Assembly (NCBI RefSeq): GCF_003205835.1 | Contig: NZ_CP029773.1 | Coordinates: 3,814,501-3,878,500 of the forward strand | Source: Stenotrophomonas maltophilia | GTDB lineage: Bacteria; Pseudomonadota; Gammaproteobacteria; Xanthomonadales; Xanthomonadaceae | Reading direction: 5' to 3' | DNA: 64,000 nucleotides | Shown: positions 16,282 through 25,159 of the stretch, one piece after another | How the letters are laid out: every line of letters starts with the position of its first letter | Numbering within the stretch: the stretch's first letter is position 1 | Made by a program: the position numbers and the translations under genes | The notes under the pieces: model-generated | What the model was told of the DNA's origin: nothing | Seen by the model: the letters and a program-made list of their open reading frames with translations, nothing else | Databases searched by the model: none

Positions 16282-19200
16282 CCACCACGGGCGATTCCGC
16301 TTCCTGCTTCTCCAGCTCGCGCTTCACCGCTTCCGGCGAGCGGGTGTACGGGGCCAGCCGCGCGTAGAACGCCGGCACCACGAACAGCGACAGGAAGGTC
16401 GAGAGGGTCACGCCGAAGATGATCACGATGCCGATCGTGCCACGGCTGGCCGAACCAGGGCCACCGGCCACCACCAGCGGAATCGCGCCGACCACGGTGG
16501 CGATCGAGGTCATCAGGATCGGGCGCAGGCGCACCATCGCCGATTCGATGATCGCCTCGCGCACGGTTCTTCCGTCGTCACGCAGCTGGTTGGCGAATTC
16601 GACGATGAGGATGCCGTTCTTCGCGGCCAGGCCGACCAGCATGACGATGCCGATCTGGCTGAACAGGTTCACCGTGCCGCCGCTCACCCACAACCCGACC
16701 AGCGCGCCGAGCACGCCCAGCGGCACGGTCAGCATGATGGTGAGCGGGTGGATGAAGCTCTCGAACTGCGCGGCCAGCACCAGGTAGACCACCAGCAGGG
16801 CCATCGCGAAGGTCAGCAGCACGGCACCACCGGCGCTCTGGTACTCACGCGATTCGCCCTTCCAGTTCACCTGTGCATACTGCGGCAGCTCCTCGCGAGC
16901 CACGTTCTGCGCCCAGGCAATGGCCTCGCCCAGCGGATAGCCAGGCGCCAGGCCGGCGTTGATGGTGATCGAGCGCAGGCGGTTGAAGCGGTTCAGGGTG
17001 CCGGCCTCGGCCACTTCACTCAGCGTGACCAGGTTGGAGAGCGGCACCAGTTCGCCGGAAGTCGCGCGCACGCGGATCGCCGCCAGGTCGGCTGGGCTGG
17101 CACGGCCATCGCGGCCGGCCTGCACCAGCACGTCGTACTCCTCGCCGTTGTCGACGAAGGTGGTGACGCGGCGCGAACCCATCATGGTTTCCAGCGCCGA
17201 ACCGATCGCGGTGACCGGCACGCCGAGGTCGGCCGCACGCTGGCGGTCGATGTTGACCCGCATCTGCGGCCGGGTCTCCTTGTAGTCCGAGTCGGGGCCG
17301 ACCAGGCCGGGATTGTCGGCCATGCGCAGCAGGATGCGGTCGCGCCACTGCGCGATCTCGGCATATTCCGGACCACCCAGCACGATCTGGAACGGCTGGC
17401 CGCCGCTGCGCACCAGGCCACCGCCCACCTGCGTGCGTACGCGCACGCCACGGATGGTATCCAGCTCCTTCTGCAGTTCGTTGGCTACTTCCGGCGTGCC
17501 CTCGCTGCGCTGGCGCCACGGCTGCAGGAAGATGCTGACGCGGCCGGTGTGCATTTCCTCGCTGGCGCCCCAGCCACCCGGCACGCGCGGGTTGGCGCGC
17601 ACGATTGGCTTGTCCGGGCCGACATGCGGTGCCAGCATCGCTTCCACCTGCTGCACCTGCTGCACGGTGTAGTCGTAGCCGGCGCCTTCCGGGCCGTCGA
17701 TCATGATCTGGAACGAACCGCGGTCTTCGGCGGGCGCCAGTTCCGACGGCAGCAGCTTGAGCAGGCCCCAGCTGGCGGCCAGTGCAGCCACCATCACCAG
17801 CAGGTAGATCCAGGTGCGGTCCACGTGGTGGTCGAGCACCCGCCCATAGGCCCCTGCCAGGCGCTCCAGGTTGCGGTTGACGAAGCCATGCAGGCCACGC
17901 GGCGCGTGCCCGGTGTGCGGCTTGAGCAGCTTGGAGGCCATCATCGGCGTCAGCGTCAGCGCCACGAAGGCGGACAATGCCACCGCGGCGGCCAGCGCCA
18001 CCGCCAGCTCGCGGAACAGGCGCCCGGTGTTGCCTTCCAGGAAACCGACCGGCAGGAACACCGCCACCAGCACCGCGGTGGTAGCAATCACCGCGAAGGC
18101 GACCTGCGCGGTGCCGCGCTTTGACGCCACCAGCGGCGGTTCGCCCAGATCGATGCGGCGCTGCACGTTCTCCACCACCACGATCGCATCGTCCACCACC
18201 AGGCCGATGCACAGCACCAGCGCCAACAGGGTCAGCAGGTTGATCGAGAAATCAAACGCATACAGTGCGATGAACGCCGCGACCAGGCAGACCGGCACGG
18301 TCACCGCCGGAATCAGCGCGGCGCGGAAGCTGCCGAGGAACAGCCAGATCACCGCCAGCACCAGGATCATCGCCTCCACCAGCGTGGCGTAGACGCGGTC
18401 CACCGCGGCTTCGATGAAGGTGGTGTTGTCGAAGGCAACGAAGATCTGCGTGCCCTTCGGCAGGGTCAGTGCGACCCGCTCCGCCTCGGCACGCGCGACA
18501 CGGGCCACGTCCAGCGAGTTGGCGGTGGAGGTCTTGACGATGCCCAGGCCGATGCCCGGCTCGCCGTTGCTGCGGTAGTACGCGCGGCGCTCGGCCGAGG
18601 CCAGCTCGATCTTCGCCACGTCGCCCATGCGCACCACGTAGCCATCGCGTCCCTTGCCCAGCGGGATGGTCGCGAAGTCTTCCGGCTTGATGTAGTTGCG
18701 CTCCACGCGCAGGGTGAAATCGCGGTCGGTCGACTCGATGCGGCCGGCCGGCAGTTCCACGTTCTCGTTGCGCAGCGCGGTTTCGACGTCGCCGGTGGTC
18801 AGCCCGCGCGCCGCCAGCTGGTCGCGGTCCAGCCAGATCCGCATCGCGTAACGCTGGCGGCCGCCGATGCGGACCTGGGCCACGCCGTCGAGGCTGGAGA
18901 AACGATCGACCACGTAGCGGTCGGCGTAGTCGCTCAGCTCCAGCGTGTCCATGGTCGAGGAGACCATGTTGAACCAGATGATCGGGTCGGCATCGCTCTC
19001 GACCTTGGCGATCTCCGGCGGACGCGCTTCCTCCGGCATGCGGTCGGCGACGCGGCTGACCGCATCGCGCACGTCATTGGCCGCCGCTTCGATATCACGG
19101 TTGGAGGTGAATTCGATGCTGACCTGCGAGCGGCCGTTGTTGCTGCGCGCATTGATCGTATCGATGCCTTCGATGCCGGCCAGCGCGTCTTCCAGTACCT

Positions 19201-19393
19201 GGGTGATGCGGCTTTCGATGACCGCGGCCGAGGCGCCGGTGTAGTCCACCGACACCGAGACGATCGGCGGATCGATGGCCGGCAGCTCACGCAGGGTCAG
19301 GCGGGTGAAGGACATCACGCCCAGCACCAGCAGCAACAGGCTCATCACCACGGCAAACACCGGCCGCTGGATGGAGATGTCGGACAGCTTCAT
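16268..19393 (-). CDS. RND-family multidrug efflux permease
   Basis: The 1041-residue inner-membrane proton-driven pump of a tripartite efflux system. It has the 12-helix RND layout with two large periplasmic loops. It starts MKLSDISIQRPVFAVVMS, carries the proton-relay aspartates in LVVDDAIVVVENVQRR and ends typically at GTIGIVIIFGVTLSTFLSLF. The start overlaps the stop of the membrane-fusion gene (ATGA). No outer-membrane factor gene is present, so it must borrow one. S. maltophilia has described pairs without their own channel (SmeGH, SmeMN); which one this is cannot be decided from sequence recall. Confidence 0.93.
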   Translation of the reverse strand: MKLSDISIQRPVFAVVMSLLLLVLGVMSFTRLTLRELPAIDPPIVSVSVDYTGASAAVIESRITQVLEDALAGIEGIDTINARSNNGRSQVSIEFTSNRDIEAAANDVRDAVSRVADRMPEEARPPEIAKVESDADPIIWFNMVSSTMDTLELSDYADRYVVDRFSSLDGVAQVRIGGRQRYAMRIWLDRDQLAARGLTTGDVETALRNENVELPAGRIESTDRDFTLRVERNYIKPEDFATIPLGKGRDGYVVRMGDVAKIELASAERRAYYRSNGEPGIGLGIVKTSTANSLDVARVARAEAERVALTLPKGTQIFVAFDNTTFIEAAVDRVYATLVEAMILVLAVIWLFLGSFRAALIPAVTVPVCLVAAFIALYAFDFSINLLTLLALVLCIGLVVDDAIVVVENVQRRIDLGEPPLVASKRGTAQVAFAVIATTAVLVAVFLPVGFLEGNTGRLFRELAVALAAAVALSAFVALTLTPMMASKLLKPHTGHAPRGLHGFVNRNLERLAGAYGRVLDHHVDRTWIYLLVMVAALAASWGLLKLLPSELAPAEDRGSFQIMIDGPEGAGYDYTVQQVQQVEAMLAPHVGPDKPIVRANPRVPGGWGASEEMHTGRVSIFLQPWRQRSEGTPEVANELQKELDTIRGVRVRTQVGGGLVRSGGQPFQIVLGGPEYAEIAQWRDRILLRMADNPGLVGPDSDYKETRPQMRVNIDRQRAADLGVPVTAIGSALETMMGSRRVTTFVDNGEEYDVLVQAGRDGRASPADLAAIRVRATSGELVPLSNLVTLSEVAEAGTLNRFNRLRSITINAGLAPGYPLGEAIAWAQNVAREELPQYAQVNWKGESREYQSAGGAVLLTFAMALLVVYLVLAAQFESFIHPLTIMLTVPLGVLGALVGLWVSGGTVNLFSQIGIVMLVGLAAKNGILIVEFANQLRDDGRTVREAIIESAMVRLRPILMTSIATVVGAIPLVVAGGPGSASRGTIGIVIIFGVTLSTFLSLFVVPAFYARLAPYTRSPEAVKRELEKQEAESPVVGGHA

Positions 19394-20496
19394 CCGCCGT
19401 GGCCCTCGGCCGCGACCGGCGCTGCAGCGTCAGCGGGCTTCGCACCGCTGGCCGGGGCCGCGTCCTTGGCCGCGACCTTCAGGCCCGGGCGCAGCTTGCC
19501 GGTGCCATCGACCACGATGCGCTGGCCCGCTTCCAGGCCCTGCCTGATCTCGACCACGCCGGCACGGCGCGCGCCGGTGACCACGTCCACGCGCTCGACG
19601 CTGTCGTCGGCCTTGATGCGGTACATGAAGGTATCGCGGCCGACCTGCACCACGGCGATCTCCGGCACCACCAGCGCCGGGCGCTCGGGCCGGAACAGGC
19701 GCACGTCCAGCAACATGCCCGGACGCAGCGCATGGTCGCCGTTGGCGAAATCGGCGCGCACGGTCACCGCACGCGTGGCCGGGTCGATGCGCGCATCGAT
19801 GGTGCTGACCACACCCTCGAAGGTGCGGCCGGGCCACGCCACGCTGGTGGCACTGACCTTGTCACCGACGCCCAGTGCGGCCAGTTCCACTTCCGGCACC
19901 TGGAAATCGATGTGCATGTGCTCGATGTCGTCGAGCGTGGCGATCACCGTTGTCGGCGTCAGCAGCGTGCCCGGGCTGACCTGGCGGATACCCAGGACGC
20001 CAGCGAACGGCGCACGCACGCGACGGTCGCCGATATCCGACTGCATCTGCGCCACACGCGCCTCGGCGGCATCGCGGATCGACTTCTGCGTATCCAGCGT
20101 GGCGCTGGACACCAGCCGCTGGGTGGCCAGCTCGCGCTGGCGCTTGTACAGCTGGTCGGCCTCGTGGAAGGTGGCCTGCGCCTGCACCAGCGCAGCCTCC
20201 TGGGCCTGGCCGCGCAGGGTCACGATCGGCGCCCCGGCAGCGACGTGCTGGCCGCTTTCGAAATGCACTTTCTCGACGATCTCGCTGACCTTGGCGGTCA
20301 CGCTGATGGATTCGCGTGCCTTGGCCGTGCCCAGTGCCTGCAGGGTGTCGTTCCACTGCGTGGACTGCACGACCTGCGCGGTGACCGGCACCGCTTCTCC
20401 CTGCCGACGGGCGGCGGCCTCCTGTTTGCCTGCGCACCCGGCCAGCACGGCCAGGCTGAGGCCAAGGGCCAGGGTCGAAGCGATACGAGCCAACAT
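19390..20496 (-). CDS. RND efflux membrane-fusion lipoprotein
   Basis: A 368-residue periplasmic adaptor that links the RND pump to an outer-membrane channel. The N terminus is a lipoprotein signal with lipobox VLAGC. It is followed by a lipoyl half (SEIVEKVHFESGQHVAAG), a coiled-coil hairpin (about 95-165), the second lipoyl half (RVRAPFAGVLGIRQVSPG) and beta-barrel and membrane-proximal domains. The ATG at 20496 places the lipobox correctly; the longer frame does not. The C-terminal 30 residues are Ala/Pro/Lys-rich. No regulator gene lies next to the operon. Confidence 0.92.
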   Translation of the reverse strand: MLARIASTLALGLSLAVLAGCAGKQEAAARRQGEAVPVTAQVVQSTQWNDTLQALGTAKARESISVTAKVSEIVEKVHFESGQHVAAGAPIVTLRGQAQEAALVQAQATFHEADQLYKRQRELATQRLVSSATLDTQKSIRDAAEARVAQMQSDIGDRRVRAPFAGVLGIRQVSPGTLLTPTTVIATLDDIEHMHIDFQVPEVELAALGVGDKVSATSVAWPGRTFEGVVSTIDARIDPATRAVTVRADFANGDHALRPGMLLDVRLFRPERPALVVPEIAVVQVGRDTFMYRIKADDSVERVDVVTGARRAGVVEIRQGLEAGQRIVVDGTGKLRPGLKVAAKDAAPASGAKPADAAAPVAAEGHGG

Positions 20497-20718
20497 GAAC
20501 GGTCCTGAGTGATCCACGGCCGCCGAGTGTAGGCAAGGGCCCGCAAAAGCGGTATGTGCCAAGCGTTTACCGGCGTGGAACCAGGGCTGCGATAGCGCCT
20601 TGAACCCGTTCCGTGCAAGGCTGATATCAGCGGTGTCGGCGTGTGTCGAGGTGTATCCAGCCGCCCACTGTGGCCGCTGCCATCGTAGAGTCGAAGCTGC
20701 CCGACGGAGGGCGTCGGG

Positions 20719-20757
20719 CGGGGACGGATCCTGGCGGGGATCCGGCCCCGTTTTTTT
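20719..20757 (+). terminator. Strong plus-strand intrinsic terminator with no plus-strand gene before it
   Basis: CGGGGACGGATCC pairs with GGATCCGGCCCCG (13 positions, one mismatch) and is followed by seven T. A second hairpin, CCCGACG-GAGGG-CGTCGGG, lies immediately upstream. The neighbouring genes are on the minus strand, so the structure may end a small RNA transcribed from the 20497-20700 gap. Confidence 0.65.
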
Positions 20758-20769
20758 GCATCCGACGGA

Positions 20770-22833
20770 TCAATACCGGTAGTTCACCTTCATCCACAAG
20801 CTGCGGCCCGGCTCGTTGATGCGCACCGGATCGGCCGGGAAGCCGAAGTCGGCGCTGCCGGCAAGGTTCAGGTGCTCGCTGTAGGCACGGTCGAACAGGT
20901 TGTCGACGCCCGCGCTGAGCTGCAGCTGCGAACTGAAGCGGTACGCCGCGTTGAGCGCGAAAGTGGCGAAGCCGGCACTCGGCCCAAGATCCTGGGCGAC
21001 GACGTTGCCTTGGCCATCTGCGACACGATGCTGGTGGGTCACCGCGCGCAGCAGCGCACCGGCACTCCAGCGCTGGCCCTCCCAGTTCGCGCTCAGGCGT
21101 GCTTCCAGCGGTGGCATCTGCGGCAACGGGCGATGCTGGTCGCGGTTCTCGCCCCAGGCATAGGCCAGCGTGCCGCCCAGCGTCCATTGTTCGGCCACGC
21201 TCACTTCCAGGCCCGCCTCGGCACCAGCGATACGCGCATCAATGTTGCTGGCCTGGCTCATGCCCATCATGCCGCTGCCGTGGTAGGTGAACAGGATGTA
21301 GTCCTGGATCTGCCCGGCGTACGCCGAAACCCAGGCCTGCACGCGCGGTCCCTTGTACTGCAGGCCGACATCGAGCTGGGTGGTGCGCTCCGGCTGGATA
21401 CCGGCAAACGCGTTCACTGCACCGGCCGGGCCGTGGTTGGGCGAGAACAGCTCCCAGTAGTCGGGCATGCGTTCACTGTGGCCGAGGCCGGCATACCAGG
21501 TCAGGCCGTCGGCCAGGTCCTGCTCGTAGCGCAGGAAGCCACTGCCGAGCCATTCCTTGCGGCGTTGGCCCGCAGTCGGATTGGGCATGTTGCCCATCAT
21601 TCCGCGGATCGACTGCCGCTCGTCGCGCACGCTGGCACGGTCGATGCGCAGTCCGCTGATCCAGCGCTGATCGGTGCCGGCACCGAGGGTCAACTCGGTG
21701 AACACACCATAGCGCCGGAAGTTGGCATCGGTCTCCCACGCCGCCTGCCGGTAGGTGTCGCGGCCCATGCCCATGCGCCCGCGATGGCGGCTGTCTTCGC
21801 CATCCACACCCGCCACCAGCTGCACGTCCTGCCAGCGCCACTCGGAACTGACCCGACCGCCCTGGGTTCGGCGATCCACGTTCGATGCCATCGGCATCGG
21901 CATCATGCTGTGCGGGTTCGGCGTGCGCAGCGTGTAGTTGTCCATCACGTGGTCGGCGTTGTTGTAGTACACGTTGGCCTGCAACGTGTCCCATGCCCCC
22001 GGCAGGTTGCGCTTCTCGAAACGCGCGGCGTAGCTGGTGCGTTCGAACGCGGCACCGTCCATGCCACGGCCCGCGTAGCGTGCGATGGCATCACCGGCAC
22101 CGGCGGAAATCTCCAGCAGCGTGTCGGCATCCGGCGTCCAGCCGATGGCCACGTCACCGTTCCACTTGCGCCACTTCGACGGCACCACGTCACCGTTGCC
22201 ATCCTTGTAGTCATCGGCTTCGGAACGGTTGCCACTGGCGCGCACGTAGCCGGTCGGGTTGCCCAGGGTCAGGTCCAGCACCTGGTCGTTGCGGTTGCGC
22301 GAACCGACCAGCGCACTGGCATCGGCACGCACGCCCGGTTCCTCGAAACGCGGGGTATCGCGCTCGAAACGCACGGTGCCGGCCGACGCCCCGGCCCCCC
22401 AGCGCACGCTCTGCGGGCCCTTGATGATGGTCAGCCGGTCGAAGCTTTCCGGTGCGATGTAGGACAGCGGATTGTCCATGCGCGATGGGCAGGCGCCGAT
22501 CAGGTTGCCGTCATTGCTGAGGATGTTCAGGCGCGAACCGAACATGCCGCGCAGCACCGGGTCGCCGTTGGTGCCGCCGTTGCGGATGGCGGAGAAGCCG
22601 GGGACGGTCTTCAGGTAATCAGCGCCATCACTGGCAGGCACGGGCTGCCGCGGCAGGCGCGGATCGGTCACCCAGTGCAACGGGGACGACGGCGCGGCGG
22701 CGGTGACCACCATCGTGTCGAGGGTACGCGCCTCTTCGGCAGGCGCAGCGTGGGCCAGTGACGCGGCCACGGCCAGGCCAAGGGCAACCGGCAGGCGCGC
22801 GCAGGCGCCCGCGGGGCGGGAAGTCATTTTCAT
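20770..22833 (-). CDS. TonB-dependent copper receptor (OprC/NosA-like)
   Basis: A 687-residue outer-membrane receptor. It has a signal peptide (LGLAVAASLAHA), a TonB-box-like ARTLDTMVVTAA, a plug domain with NDGNLIGACPSRMDNP, a 22-strand type barrel and a C-terminal YRY-type end. The CPSRM segment matches the CxxxM copper site described for Pseudomonas OprC. Methionine-rich loops (HSMMPMPMAS, GRMGMGRD, RGMMGNMP, GSGMMGMS) also point to copper. Start is ATG at 22833, or two codons later. The DUF2946 gene lies upstream with 72 bases between, so both likely form one copper-linked unit. Confidence 0.88.
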   Translation of the reverse strand: MKMTSRPAGACARLPVALGLAVAASLAHAAPAEEARTLDTMVVTAAAPSSPLHWVTDPRLPRQPVPASDGADYLKTVPGFSAIRNGGTNGDPVLRGMFGSRLNILSNDGNLIGACPSRMDNPLSYIAPESFDRLTIIKGPQSVRWGAGASAGTVRFERDTPRFEEPGVRADASALVGSRNRNDQVLDLTLGNPTGYVRASGNRSEADDYKDGNGDVVPSKWRKWNGDVAIGWTPDADTLLEISAGAGDAIARYAGRGMDGAAFERTSYAARFEKRNLPGAWDTLQANVYYNNADHVMDNYTLRTPNPHSMMPMPMASNVDRRTQGGRVSSEWRWQDVQLVAGVDGEDSRHRGRMGMGRDTYRQAAWETDANFRRYGVFTELTLGAGTDQRWISGLRIDRASVRDERQSIRGMMGNMPNPTAGQRRKEWLGSGFLRYEQDLADGLTWYAGLGHSERMPDYWELFSPNHGPAGAVNAFAGIQPERTTQLDVGLQYKGPRVQAWVSAYAGQIQDYILFTYHGSGMMGMSQASNIDARIAGAEAGLEVSVAEQWTLGGTLAYAWGENRDQHRPLPQMPPLEARLSANWEGQRWSAGALLRAVTHQHRVADGQGNVVAQDLGPSAGFATFALNAAYRFSSQLQLSAGVDNLFDRAYSEHLNLAGSADFGFPADPVRINEPGRSLWMKVNYRY

Positions 22834-22905
22834 CGGAACAGCTCCAAAGTACGCACGCGCGCACGGCGCCCGGTCAGGCGTCGTGCGGCAGATTCGATAG
22901 GGACA

Positions 22906-23337
22906 TCAGCGAACGATGGAGAAACGCGGCGGCCCGCGCGCGGCATGTGCCGGCCAGCGCAGCGCGGGCAGCACCTGCTGCGACCACGGGAACACCAGCC
23001 GCGGGCGCCACAGCAGCGGCAACAGCAGCACCAGCACCGCCAGCCACGGCAGCAGGCGCATCGCCAGCACGCAGTATTCGCAGGCTTCGCCGTGCATGGC
23101 GTGGGGGTCGGGCGGACGGCTGGGCGCGGCCGGCGCGGCGCCGTGCTGATCGTGCCCGGGCATGGCCATGGCGTGCATGTCATGGCCCATCGCGGCATGG
23201 TCCATGCCCGCCATCGCCGCGTGCTCCATCGGCGATGCCTGCAGCGCGCGGCTGACCAGCGGCGCGAGCACCATCAGCAGCGTCGCCAGGACGGCGAGCT
23301 GGAGCAGGAGACGCTGCGGGCGGGACAGGCGGGTCAC
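22906..23337 (-). CDS. DUF2946 family protein, Met/His-rich
   Basis: A 143-residue membrane-associated protein typical of copper-linked DUF2946. An N-terminal hydrophobic segment (LLLQLAVLATLLMVLAPLV) is followed by a metal-binding-looking stretch (MEHAAMAGMDHAAMGHDMHA). Next comes the family motif HGEACEYCVLA with two cysteines, then a second hydrophobic segment (LLPWLAVLVLLLPLLW). It starts with GTG at 23337 and precedes the copper receptor on the same strand. A role in periplasmic copper handling is inferred from residues and context; no biochemical function is known to me. Confidence 0.8.
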   Translation of the reverse strand: MTRLSRPQRLLLQLAVLATLLMVLAPLVSRALQASPMEHAAMAGMDHAAMGHDMHAMAMPGHDQHGAAPAAPSRPPDPHAMHGEACEYCVLAMRLLPWLAVLVLLLPLLWRPRLVFPWSQQVLPALRWPAHAARGPPRFSIVR

Positions 23338-23484
23338 CCCGCTAGTGTAGAGCCGGGTCCAGAATTACCCGTGCGACGAACCGTCGCAGGCATTTACGAC
23401 ACCCCGTCGCGGGGGTGTTCGGCAGGGCTGCGCCCTGCACCTGCCGAATCAACGTCAACGTCAAAAGCGGGCAATCCGTGGGAT

Positions 23485-23586
23485 GGCGGGGCGGGTCCGG
23501 TTGCGGGAGACGCCGTAAACCCGTCCCTGGGGGCTTGGCCGCGGCATCCATGCCGCGGACACTCCCGCAACCGGACCCACCCCGCC
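23485..23586 (+). repeat. Long palindrome, copy B
   Basis: 25-bp outer arms (23485-23509 and 23562-23586, one mismatch) with GGGTCCGGTTGCGGGAG. The loop ACGCCGTAAACCCGTCCC and inner hairpin match copy A. Left flank contains CAACGT hexamers, right flank CTTCGACAG. Confidence 0.9.
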
Positions 23587-23622
23587 TTCGACAGTTTTCC
23601 GCGGTCTGATGGAACGGCTCTT

Positions 23623-23663
23623 GGGGTCAGATCCGTTTTCCGCAGGAAAACGGATCTGACCCC
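23623..23663. repeat. GGTCAGA-type palindromic repeat, copy 8
   Basis: GGGGTCAGATCCGTTTTCC and GGAAAACGGATCTGACCCC pair perfectly. It lies between long palindromes B and C. Confidence 0.85.
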
Positions 23664-23690
23664 AGATGTATTTCGATATCTGACAGATTT

Positions 23691-23739
23691 CATCCACGCA
23701 TGGCGTGGATCTACCGTGTCGACCAAGGTCGACACCTAC
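23691..23739 (-). repeat. Pair of GTAG-headed hairpins, minus orientation
   Basis: CATCCACGCATGGCGTGGATCTAC (23691-23714, read here in two halves around the TGG loop) and GTGTCGACC/GGTCGACACCTAC (23716-23739). These are the same two stems as in the tandem array at 6444-6490, in reverse order and orientation. Confidence 0.85.
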
Positions 23740-23766
23740 CAACAGCCATCGGAATCTGTCAGAGGT

Positions 23767-23862
23767 GGGGCGGTGTCGGAGTGCGGGGTGTCCGCGGCAT
23801 GGATGCCGCGGCCAAGCCCCCATGGAGGGGTTCACGGCGTCCCCGCACTCCGACACCGCCCC
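23767..23862 (-). repeat. Long palindrome, copy C (reverse orientation)
   Basis: 22-bp outer arms (23767-23788 and 23841-23862) with GGTGTCGGAGTGCGGGG, a sequence unlike copies A and B but still pairing perfectly. The loop core is the reverse complement of the A/B core. CAGCAA-type hexamers follow at the outer side. Confidence 0.9.
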
Positions 23863-23909
23863 GCCATCCCACGGAATCCCGCTTCTGCTGTTGCTGTTGC
23901 TGTTGAGGT

Positions 23910-23932
23910 TGCCGGCCAGCGGCCGGCACTAC
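23910..23932 (-). repeat. SMAG-type REP hairpin
   Basis: TGCCGGCCAGCGGCCGGC followed by ACTAC, the reverse orientation of the GTAG-headed hairpin. Confidence 0.9.
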
Positions 23933-23968
23933 CGCAGGTGCAGGGCTGCAAGCCCTGCTCGACCCACC

Positions 23969-24952
23969 TCACACCGTGATGGTCTGGGTCAGTGACTCCC
24001 AGGTCGGTGGCACCGGCCACGCCGCCGCCTGGTTGCCATCCAGCACCCTTCGCAGGTCGCGCGGATCAATCTGCGGTGCCAGCACGTGCACCAGCTCCAG
24101 CGCGTAATCACGCAGCACGCGGTCGCGCGGCAGCACCGCCCACGCGATGCATTCGCTGATCGGGTCCGGCGCCGGCCACGATCTCAGGTCTTCGTCGTTG
24201 GAACTGACCGCCATCTCCGCCAGCAGGCCCACGCCCAGCCCGGTACGCACATAGGTCTTGATCAGGTCCGCATCAAGCGCGGTCAGCGCCAGGTCCGGCA
24301 CCAGGCCGTTCGCAGCGAAGGCGCGCTGCAACGAGGAATTCGGCCGGGTCGAGGATTCGTAGCTGATCAGCGGTTGCCGGGCCAACGCGGCCAGGTCCGG
24401 TGCGCGGCCCGCGCGGTCCAGCGGGTGGCCCTTCGGTACCACCACCAGACGTCGCCAGCGGAACAGCGGCACCGCGATGCCATCGGTGGGCTCACCGCCG
24501 GCGGTGCTGATGATGGCGATATCGGCATCACCCTGGTTCAAGCGGTCCAGCGCGTCGGCTTCACCGGCCTGCTGCAGGTGCACGCTCACCTGCGGGTAGG
24601 CCTGCTTGATCGCCGCCACGGCCGGCGGCAGCACGAAGCGCGCCTGGGTGTGGGTGGTGGTCAGGATCAGCTGCCCCTGGCTCTCGCGGCGCTGGTTGGC
24701 CGCGTAGGTGCGGATGTTGTTGGCCTCGGCCAGCACCGCGCGGGCACGGGCGATGACCTCGGTGCCGGCCGGGGTGACCGACTCCAGGCTGCGGCCCTTG
24801 CGCACGAACAACAGGAAACCCAGCTCGTCCTCCAGCTGCTTGAGCTGCTTGGACAGACCGGGCTGGGTGGCGTGCACGCGCGAGGCGGCCAGCGTGATGT
24901 TCAGCTCGGCGTCGGCGATGGCAACCAGGTAGCGCAGCTGGGTCAGCGTCAT
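23969..24952 (-). CDS. CysB-like LysR-family regulator
   Basis: A 327-residue transcription regulator. The N-terminal winged helix is MTLTQLRYLVAIADAELNIT, with recognition region AASRVHATQPGLSKQLKQLE. The effector domain has CysB-type features (LILTTTHTQARFVLPP, ISYESSTRPNSSLQRAF). The length equals that of CysB and Cbl. It is divergent from cysteine synthase, which supports control of sulfur assimilation by acetylserine-type signals. The ATG at 24952 fits the family start. Known family members respond to N- or O-acetylserine or to sulfate; this is inferred here. Confidence 0.87.
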   Translation of the reverse strand: MTLTQLRYLVAIADAELNITLAASRVHATQPGLSKQLKQLEDELGFLLFVRKGRSLESVTPAGTEVIARARAVLAEANNIRTYAANQRRESQGQLILTTTHTQARFVLPPAVAAIKQAYPQVSVHLQQAGEADALDRLNQGDADIAIISTAGGEPTDGIAVPLFRWRRLVVVPKGHPLDRAGRAPDLAALARQPLISYESSTRPNSSLQRAFAANGLVPDLALTALDADLIKTYVRTGLGVGLLAEMAVSSNDEDLRSWPAPDPISECIAWAVLPRDRVLRDYALELVHVLAPQIDPRDLRRVLDGNQAAAWPVPPTWESLTQTITV

Positions 24953-25010
24953 GGGAGGCAGGCGGCGTGGGGCGGAGGTCCACTCTAGGGTCAATTGCCG
25001 TCACCAGCTT

Positions 25011-25027
25011 ATAACCAAAGGTTGTTT
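25011..25027. promoter_or_regulatory. Candidate CysB-type operator in the divergent region
   Basis: ATAACCAAAGGTTGTTT contains the inverted pair AACC/GGTT in an AT-rich island between the divergent regulator and cysteine-synthase genes. The assignment to CysB is by position and rough similarity only. Confidence 0.35.
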
Positions 25028-25159
25028 AAGAAAGGTATCTGGTCATTTCCGGGCGTCATATGCCGGCGCTACGGTCAGCCGGCAGCCGCTGGCCTGAACA
25101 GCCAGCCCTCCCCCTTCGCCCGCCGAAGCCCGGCGCGGCCCCGTTTCCGGAGCGCTTCC

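Larger units (their letters stand above)
23338..23968. other. Gene-free stretch packed with repeats
   Basis: No gene is seen. It contains long palindrome copy B, a GGTCAGA-type palindrome, an inverted pair of GTAG hairpins, long palindrome copy C in reverse orientation, CAGCAA-type hexamer repeats and a SMAG hairpin. Confidence 0.85.

Noticed and set aside
13500..18124. Long plus-strand frames opposite the AGCS, TrmH-type and RND genes
   Set aside because: Their translations are His/Gln/Arg/Ala-rich low-complexity products typical of shadow frames. The minus-strand genes show full family motifs.
23410..23440. Further REP unit near GCAGGGCTGCGCCCTGC
   Set aside because: A short GC-rich hairpin that also occurs near 6220, but lacking the GTAG head and too short to assign.
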